In this document: positions 14,502 through 14,754 of the stretch, piece by piece
Layout: each line of letters begins with the position of its first letter
Numbering within the stretch: the stretch's first letter is position 1
Assembly (NCBI GenBank): GCA_029777935.1
Contig: JAKORH010000140.1
Span: forward strand, 1-14,754
Direction of reading: 5' to 3'
Length of the DNA: 14,754 nucleotides
Source: Pseudomonadota bacterium
Lineage (GTDB): Bacteria > Pseudomonadota > Gammaproteobacteria > Burkholderiales > Burkholderiaceae
The notes under the pieces: model-generated
What the model saw: only the letters and a program-made list of their open reading frames with translations
The model's database searches: none
Told to the model about the DNA's origin: nothing
Position numbers and translations under genes: made by a program

Positions 14502-14754
14502 ATGAGCACGAAATCATCTCTGCACGCCAAAGACAGTGGGTGGTCCGGCCGCTTCAGCGAGCCGGTGGCCGACTTCGTGCTGCGCTACACCGCCAGCGTC
14601 GGCTTCGACCGGCGGCTCGCGCTGGCGGACATCGAAGGCTCGGCCGCGCACGCGGCGATGCTGGCGCACGTGGGCGTGCTGCCGCCCGAGGATCTGGCGG
14701 CGATCGAAACCGGCCTGGCGCAGATCCGCGGCGAGATCGAGCGCGGCGAGTTCG
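14502..14754 (+). CDS. argH: Argininosuccinate lyase, 5' part only (84 codons seen)
   Basis: Cleaves argininosuccinate to arginine and fumarate, the last step of arginine synthesis; cytoplasmic tetramer in known members. The visible N-terminus carries the family opening WSGRFSEP (14-21), then [20 protein letters not shown] (25-44), [16 protein letters not shown] (46-61), and a [14 protein letters not shown] helix. The catalytic loop and C-terminal domain lie beyond the window. The ATG has only a weak SD (GAAG about 8 nt upstream), but the N-terminus begins ten to fifteen residues before the conserved WxGRF block as usual. Divergent from the sensor kinase, as in the algZR locus of Pseudomonas. 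Confidence 0.92.
   Translation, partial: MSTKSSLHAKDSGWSGRFSEPVADFVLRYTASVGFDRRLALADIEGSAAHAAMLAHVGVLPPEDLAAIETGLAQIRGEIERGEF

Noticed and set aside
14401..14517. Sensor-kinase start at the ATG at 14517
   Set aside because: It would overlap the first codons of argH on the opposite strand and add a Cys-rich stretch with atypical codons.

Overview
The window is about 14.75 kb of very GC-rich DNA with dense, tightly packed genes and strong G/C preference at third codon positions. Gene content and order point to a betaproteobacterium of the Burkholderiales type. This is inferred from synteny and protein families; no 16S or other phylogenetic marker is present.

Layout from left to right. (1) Nucleotides 2-733 (+) hold the 3' end of a Ser/Thr protein kinase fused to a universal-stress-protein domain. 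It converges on the next block and ends in a strong stem-loop. (2) Nucleotides 794-5580 (-) hold a solute-uptake block. Two tandem paralogous MFS transporters of the metabolite:H+ symporter type each carry an unusual soluble insert of about 95-115 residues between predicted TM9 and TM10. Upstream of them lies an orphan TRAP-type periplasmic binding protein (DctP family) with its own likely promoter and no DctQ or DctM partner in the window. A 349-bp non-coding gap with two hairpins separates the binding protein from the transporters. (3) Nucleotides 5642-9652 (-) hold the tetrapyrrole operon hemC-hemD-hemX-hemY, closely spaced. (4) Nucleotides 9653-9789 form a divergent intergenic region holding a striking inverted repeat: three 9-bp units facing three complementary 9-bp units. 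(5) Nucleotides 9790-12573 (+) hold ppc, phosphoenolpyruvate carboxylase, complete with catalytic motifs. (6) Nucleotides 12575-14400 (-) hold a LytTR response regulator and a LytS/AlgZ-type histidine kinase with a 4-bp stop/start overlap. (7) Nucleotides 14502-14754 (+) hold the 5' end of argH, argininosuccinate lyase.

The order argH / sensor kinase / LytTR regulator / hemC-hemD-hemX-hemY matches the algZ(fimS)-algR-hemC locus known from Pseudomonas, but here an oppositely oriented ppc lies between algR and hemC. The hem genes carry out and support the early steps of heme synthesis, ppc refills oxaloacetate, argH completes arginine synthesis, and the transporter block probably imports organic acids. 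A common regulatory theme is possible but not shown by the sequence.

Most of the window is conserved core metabolism. The observations most worth following are the soluble inserts in the two transporters (possibly thioredoxin/glutaredoxin-like), a 17-bp motif shared by the two transporter upstream regions, and the 3+3-unit hairpin between hemC and ppc. I see no CRISPR array, insertion sequence, tRNA or rRNA.
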